This document shows, in pieces, positions 5,530-8,468 of a stretch of 8,468 nt of DNA. Location: the NCBI GenBank assembly GCA_005879435.1, contig VBKX01000124.1:1-8468 (forward strand), in the 5' to 3' direction. Source of the DNA: Deltaproteobacteria bacterium. Lineage in GTDB: Bacteria > Desulfobacterota > Binatia > UBA9968. Every line of letters begins with the position of its first letter. Within the stretch, counting starts at the first letter, position 1. Below the pieces are notes generated by a model. It made no database searches, had not been told where the DNA came from, and saw only the letters and a list, made by a program, of their open reading frames with translations. The position numbers and the translations under genes were made by a program.

Positions 5530-6387
5530 ATGGCAGAGCTGGTAGAAATCATGGGTATCAGCCACAGTCCGAATTTCCCCGGGCAGATCGCCGAGCCGAA
5601 CCCGGAGCCGGCGATCGTGGAGGCGGCGCACGACTACGAGCTGATGAGGCAGCGAATGGCCGGCACCAAGCCGGATGTTTTGGTTATGATCGCCAGCGAC
5701 CATCTCAATCAGTTTTTCATGGATAACATGCCGGCGTTTTTGATCGGTAAGGCGCCGCGAGCGGAGGGGCCCTTTCCCCATGAAATGCGCACCTTCGGCA
5801 TCGCCCCTTATCGGGCTGACGTCGAAGTCGACGTGGCGAAGAGCATGCTTCAGCTGGCGCCGAAAATGGGCGTCGACTTTTCGTTCTCCGATGAGTTTCG
5901 CATCGACCACGCGTTCACCGTGCCGCTCAATTTCATCCGCCCGGAAATGGATCTGCCCATCGTCCCCATTTTTACCAACGTGATGGCCCCGCCCGTTCCC
6001 CCGGCGCAGCGCTTCTTCGAAGTCGGCAAGGCGATCCGACGTATTATCGACGCGCTCCCCTCGAACAAACGCGTGGGCGTATTGGCCAGCGGCCATCTTG
6101 CGATAGAGATCGGCGGACCAAAAGAAGGACGCTCTTCTTCAGACCCGGAGTTCGATCGAAGAATGATGAACCTGGTTGGCCGCGGCGACGTGGAAAACGT
6201 GATCGAGGAAGCGACCTGGGATCGGATGATGGCGTCGGGCAACGTGACGCCGGGGTTTTTGAATTTCGTATTGCTGATGGGACTGGCTGATGGGAAAGCC
6301 CCTAGCGTCTCGGGAGTTCGCTTTCCCAGGTCCAAGGGCTCGGTCCCGTACATGGCTTGGGACAGCCAGCCGGGAGCGCTGCCATGA
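5530..6387 (+). CDS. LigB-like extradiol dioxygenase catalytic subunit, Glu ligand apparently absent
   Basis: A 285-residue class III extradiol dioxygenase (LigB) homolog, of typical LigB length. The start at ATG 5530 has GGAGG at 5521-5525. The family residues fall at nearly the numbering of Sphingobium LigB: His12 (GISHSPNF), His58 in SDH (metal ligands His12 and His61 in LigB), His127 in IDHAFTVPL, and His189 in ASGHLAIE (acid-base His195). The C-terminal Glu ligand (Glu242 in LigB) sits in a G-x-E-x2-x-W-like segment; here the corresponding stretch is SGNVTPGFLNFVLL, where Gly242 occupies the position and no Glu is nearby. Glu227 and Glu228 (VIEEATW) are the closest acidic residues. The stop codon overlaps the start of the LigA-like gene (ATGA, 6384-6387), so the two are translationally coupled and probably form a heteromer, as LigA and LigB do. 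It differs strongly from the LigB-like protein at 3451-4491. The substrate cannot be told from sequence. Confidence 0.85.
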   Translation: MAELVEIMGISHSPNFPGQIAEPNPEPAIVEAAHDYELMRQRMAGTKPDVLVMIASDHLNQFFMDNMPAFLIGKAPRAEGPFPHEMRTFGIAPYRADVEVDVAKSMLQLAPKMGVDFSFSDEFRIDHAFTVPLNFIRPEMDLPIVPIFTNVMAPPVPPAQRFFEVGKAIRRIIDALPSNKRVGVLASGHLAIEIGGPKEGRSSSDPEFDRRMMNLVGRGDVENVIEEATWDRMMASGNVTPGFLNFVLLMGLADGKAPSVSGVRFPRSKGSVPYMAWDSQPGALP

Positions 6388-6671
6388 GCAAATTTCAGGT
6401 GGACAAAGTGATGCGCGAAGCGATTCTAGATCCCAAAGTCGCAAGCGCGTTCAAAGCCGACACCGAGAAGTTTCTCGAAGGCCGCGACCTGACGGAGACG
6501 GAAAGAAAAGCTTTGATCGATATCGATTACGCCACGCTCTATCGGCTCGGCGCGCATCCCTTTCTGCTCAATGGTTTCACTCGATTGGTATGGAAAGGCG
6601 ACAAGGCAGCCTTGAACGCCGAGTACAGAAAAAATATCGCACCTTTCGGTTACCCGGACTTCTCGACATAA
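6384..6671 (+). CDS. LigA-like small subunit of extradiol dioxygenase
   Basis: A 95-residue, mostly helical protein resembling the LigA (alpha) subunit of protocatechuate 4,5-dioxygenase, which caps the active site of LigB. The recognisable core is DYATLYRLGAHPFLLNGFTR (about residues 48-67), with Arg54, Gly56 and His58-Pro59, preceded by FLEGRDLTETERKAL. It starts at ATG 6384, which overlaps the stop of the LigB-like gene by four bases (ATGA). This makes translational coupling and one-to-one production likely, and supports ATG 6384 over any start further upstream inside the LigB-like gene. It is shorter than the 139-residue LigA of Sphingobium but near the length of the bare LigA domain. The partner is presumably the LigB-like protein at 5530-6387. 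Whether it also serves the LigB-like protein at 3451-4491 is unknown. Confidence 0.82.
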   Translation: MSKFQVDKVMREAILDPKVASAFKADTEKFLEGRDLTETERKALIDIDYATLYRLGAHPFLLNGFTRLVWKGDKAALNAEYRKNIAPFGYPDFST

Positions 6672-6674
6672 ACA

Positions 6675-6692
6675 GTTCAAACCGTTCAAATT
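6675..6692 (+). repeat. Two-copy 9-base direct repeat GTTCAAANN
   Basis: GTTCAAACC (6675-6683) is followed directly by GTTCAAATT (6684-6692) just after the LigA-like stop. A diverged inverted trace, GTTGAAACGG, lies at 6711-6720. It looks like a minimal remnant of a short intergenic repeat in the 63-base gap before the aldolase-like gene. It may be chance. Confidence 0.3.
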
Positions 6693-6734
6693 GTCCGTAC
6701 TTGCAGTGTCGTTGAAACGGAGAGAGAGCGTGTT

Positions 6735-7493
6735 ATGGCGAAGAAAGACCACAAAACAATTCAAGATCTAAAACGGCGCCTCTTAGAGGCAATCCGCATT
6801 CTGAGCGCAGAAGGCGTGCTCGACGGCTCCGGCCACTTGAGCGCAAAGATTCCCGGAACCGAAACTTTTATCATCAATCCGCGTTACGCGGGTGTGCTCG
6901 CCGAGCCTGACGATTTGTGCGTCGTCGATTTTTCCGCGAAGCGCGTCGCGGGATCGGAGCCGATTCCCTTAGAAACCGTGATTCACAGCATCATTTATAA
7001 GTCACGCGCCGACATCGGCAGTGTTCTGCACTGCCATCCCCGATTTAGCATCCTCGTGGGTCTGCAGGAGTCCAGCCTTATCCCATTCAATCGTGACGCC
7101 AGGTTGTTTGCCGACGGCGTGCCGGTGTTTCCGAACAGCGCCGGCATCAATTCCGAAAAGCTCGCTGCGCAGATGTTGGAAGCGATGGGCGACCACTACG
7201 CGGTGTTTCTCAAAGGCCACGGCATCGTCGTGTCAGAGCAAACCATCGAGGGTAACGCCGTCTCGGCGATCCGGCTGGAGAGGGCGGCGCGCGATCAAAT
7301 CCTGCTCTCATCGTTCAGCCAGCCCAAACCTCTGTCCGACGGCGGAAGAAGTCGACTCAGATCACGCATGGATCATCCCTACCGGATATGGCCCTACCTT
7401 TTATATCAACACGGGATCAAATCGAAAAAGGACGCCCGGAAACTCACCCGCTCGATGTTGAAGCAAATTTGGCCGGACGAAATCGAGTTATAG
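6735..7493 (+). CDS. Class II aldolase/adducin-family enzyme
   Basis: A 252-residue metal-dependent enzyme of the class II aldolase/adducin fold (L-fuculose-phosphate aldolase relatives). Members cleave aldol bonds or decarboxylate, using a metal held by three histidines. Visible family features are GSGHLSAKIPG (residues 31-41), LETVIH (Glu80 as the likely general acid-base, His84), VLHCHP (His99 and His101, metal ligands) and LKGHGIVV (His162, third ligand). The GHLS form, in place of the GGNxS phosphate loop of sugar-phosphate aldolases, suggests the substrate is not a phosphorylated sugar. Non-sugar members include 3-hydroxy-2-methylpyridine-4,5-dicarboxylate decarboxylase of vitamin B6 degradation, so acting on a ring-derived carboxylic acid fits the neighbouring dioxygenase genes (inference). 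A purine-rich GGAGAGAGAG run at 6719-6726 lies eight bases before ATG 6735. It follows the LigA-like gene by 63 bases and is probably the last gene of the operon. Confidence 0.87.
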   Translation: MAKKDHKTIQDLKRRLLEAIRILSAEGVLDGSGHLSAKIPGTETFIINPRYAGVLAEPDDLCVVDFSAKRVAGSEPIPLETVIHSIIYKSRADIGSVLHCHPRFSILVGLQESSLIPFNRDARLFADGVPVFPNSAGINSEKLAAQMLEAMGDHYAVFLKGHGIVVSEQTIEGNAVSAIRLERAARDQILLSSFSQPKPLSDGGRSRLRSRMDHPYRIWPYLLYQHGIKSKKDARKLTRSMLKQIWPDEIEL

Positions 7494-7786
7494 CTGGCGG
7501 ACATTTAGTCTGACGCGCGATTTGAGGTCGACGGGAAGCCGCTTGAATACCAGGCCTCTCAGATTTTCTGAGATCTGTAAGTTTCTCCAATTAGTAACCC
7601 AGGTCTTTATTGATCAGTGGAATCGGCTCGTCAGAGAGCAATTTTCTCAAATTGTTTTGGAAAATCGCTGCCATCGCAAGGGTGTAAAGCCGGTATCGGA
7701 CACACAGGCAGCCTAATCACGTCTCGTTTATCGTCAGCTCGAAGTTTTGCTGGCGTTCCAGCTGTTTCTCACAAGCGCCTTAATTA
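7494..7786. other. Non-coding gap between the aldolase-like gene and the IclR-type gene
   Basis: About 290 bases, visibly more A+T-rich than the genes, with no convincing coding sequence on either strand. A 64-codon frame at 7522-7716 shows no recognisable motif and no ribosome binding site. One hairpin is present: TCTCAGA (7557-7563) and TCTGAGA (7567-7573) around a TTT loop. It lies 64 bases after the aldolase-like stop but has no following T-run, so it is at best a weak end-of-operon terminator. I see nothing else in this stretch. Confidence 0.5.
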
Positions 7787-7815
7787 TTGACAGGATGAAC
7801 ACCCTTTACTAGTAT
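7787..7815 (+). promoter_or_regulatory. Sigma-70-type promoter for the IclR-family gene
   Basis: A perfect -35 box TTGACA (7787-7792) is followed after exactly 17 bases by TAGTAT (7810-7815), which matches the -10 consensus at four of six positions. Transcription would start near 7822, about 14 bases before the candidate ATG at 7836. An imperfect operator-like inverted repeat, TATCC (7813-7817) and GGATA (7832-7836), overlaps the -10 box and start region and could serve autorepression, which is common among IclR regulators. The box match is seen directly; activity is inferred. Confidence 0.6.
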
Positions 7816-7835
7816 CCGAAACACGGTCTTAGGAT

Positions 7836-8468
7836 ATGAGACAAGCAATTAATTCTGCTCCGATGGGGAGAAATGCCGCGCTGCAGCGGTCGCCGAAGGC
7901 GTTATCCGATCGCTATCGCATCCATGTGATCGACCGGGCTCGACCGGGCCGCGCAAATTCTCGACTGCTTCGGCTTCGATCATCAAGAACTGAGCGTGAG
8001 CGAGATCGGCGTCAAAACCCATTTGCACCGCAGCACGGCGCATCGCATCCTGATGGCCTTAGAATATAACGATCTGATCCAGCAGAATCCTGAAAACGGC
8101 AAGTACCGCTTGGGCATCAAGCTCTTTCGACTCGGCCATCAGGCGGTGTCGCATCTCAATTTGCGCGAGATTTGCCGGCCGTTTTTGACGCGCATCATGA
8201 ACGAGACCAAGGAAACGGTCCATCTCGCGGTGTTAGACGAGGATCAGGTGCTCTATCTGGACAAAGTCGAGGGCCCCCACGCGCTCCGCATGCCGTCCCG
8301 GGTCGGCCGCCGCATTCCGACTTATTGCACGTCCCTCGGCAAGGCGATGTTGTCGTGTTTGGACGATCAGGAAGTGAAGAATATTTTTCGCAATCAGGTC
8401 TTGCGGCCCTACACCGCAAACACCGTCAAGACGCTCAACCCATTGCTGACCGAGCTGCGCATGATCCG
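7836..8468 (+). pseudogene. IclR-family transcriptional regulator, frameshifted near its N-terminus, cut by the right edge
   Basis: A regulator of the IclR family: an N-terminal winged helix-turn-helix followed by an effector-binding domain. The frame from ATG 7836 (or ATG 7863) reads through SDRYRIHVIDRA at 7905-7940 and then shifts. The rest of the protein is in the next frame from about 7947: RAAQILDCFGFD, LSVSEIG with HRSTAHRILMALEYNDLI (helix-turn-helix), KYRLGIKLFRLGH (wing and linker), LREICRPFL, ETVHLAVLDEDQVLYLDKVE and YCTSLGKAMLS (effector domain). The shift is caused by the tandem duplication at 7931-7950. Removing one 10-base copy joins the halves as VIDRAAQILDCF, the expected family sequence. 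As written, no start from 7836 gives a full regulator; a start inside the second frame would lose the first helix. Neither upstream ATG has a well-spaced ribosome binding site. IclR proteins often control aromatic-acid catabolism, so the cluster upstream is the natural target. Confidence 0.8.
7931..7950 (+). repeat. 10-bp tandem duplication causing the frameshift in the IclR-type gene
   Basis: CGACCGGGCT (7931-7940) is followed immediately by CGACCGGGCC (7941-7950), identical at nine of ten positions. Ten bases is not a multiple of three, so the second copy moves the frame of the regulator by one. The single-copy form would give an uninterrupted reading frame across the junction. Confidence 0.85.

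Noticed and set aside
7522..7716. 64-codon open frame after the aldolase-like gene
   Set aside because: It has no ribosome binding site, no recognisable motif and an A+T-richer composition unlike neighbouring genes. I treat it as chance.
7836..8069. 77-codon open frame read as an independent small protein
   Set aside because: Only its first part is genuine (N-terminus of the IclR-type regulator). After the 10-bp duplication it runs out of frame over the regulator's helix-turn-helix.

Overview
The window looks like a moderately GC-rich chromosomal stretch from a free-living, probably uncultured soil or sediment bacterium. Three things suggest this: orphan NMT1-type substrate-binding proteins, LigAB-type ring-cleavage genes, and dispersed intergenic repeats (a CCCTGAG/TCGAAGGG palindrome and a TGGAGTNN octamer hairpin) of the kind I associate with deltaproteobacterial-grade, Binatota, Rokubacteria or Tectomicrobia metagenome assemblies. 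This taxonomic guess is inference only; there is no rRNA or other marker gene.

Layout, all on the + strand. (a) 3-200: C-terminal end of a probable haem-oxygenase-like (TenA/CADD-like) protein cut by the left edge. (b) 232-1242 and 2381-3412: two clearly paralogous secreted NMT1/SsuA-like substrate-binding proteins. They flank (c) 1447-2289, a signal-less protein of the same general fold. Its reading frame is interrupted by an in-frame TAG, after which 26 sense codons match the C-terminal ends of its neighbours. (d) 3451-4491: a LigB-superfamily extradiol dioxygenase-like protein. (e) 4529-5335: a PanB-like protein of the ketopantoate hydroxymethyltransferase family. (f) 5530-6387 and 6384-6671: a second LigB-like protein translationally coupled (ATGA) to a small LigA-like protein. 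(g) 6735-7493: a class II aldolase/adducin-family enzyme. (h) 7836-8468: an IclR-family regulator running off the right edge, frameshifted by a 10-bp tandem duplication just before its helix-turn-helix and preceded by a good sigma-70 promoter.

The genes read as a catabolic cluster: solute capture by the binding proteins, ring opening by the LigAB-like enzymes, C-C bond chemistry by the PanB-like and class II aldolase-like enzymes, and control by IclR. Several enzymes depart from the catalytic pattern of their named family. The first LigB-like protein has Asp where the second metal-binding His is expected. The second has that His but appears to lack the Glu ligand. The PanB-like protein keeps the metal- and substrate-binding residues but has Thr where the catalytic Glu is expected. 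The cluster is therefore probably not standard protocatechuate or pantothenate metabolism. It is the best candidate in the window for an undescribed pathway, although its substrate cannot be read from the sequence.

Two genes carry apparent lesions (the amber codon at 2287-2289 and the 10-bp duplication at 7931-7950). These could be real decay, switchable or recoded sites, or assembly errors.
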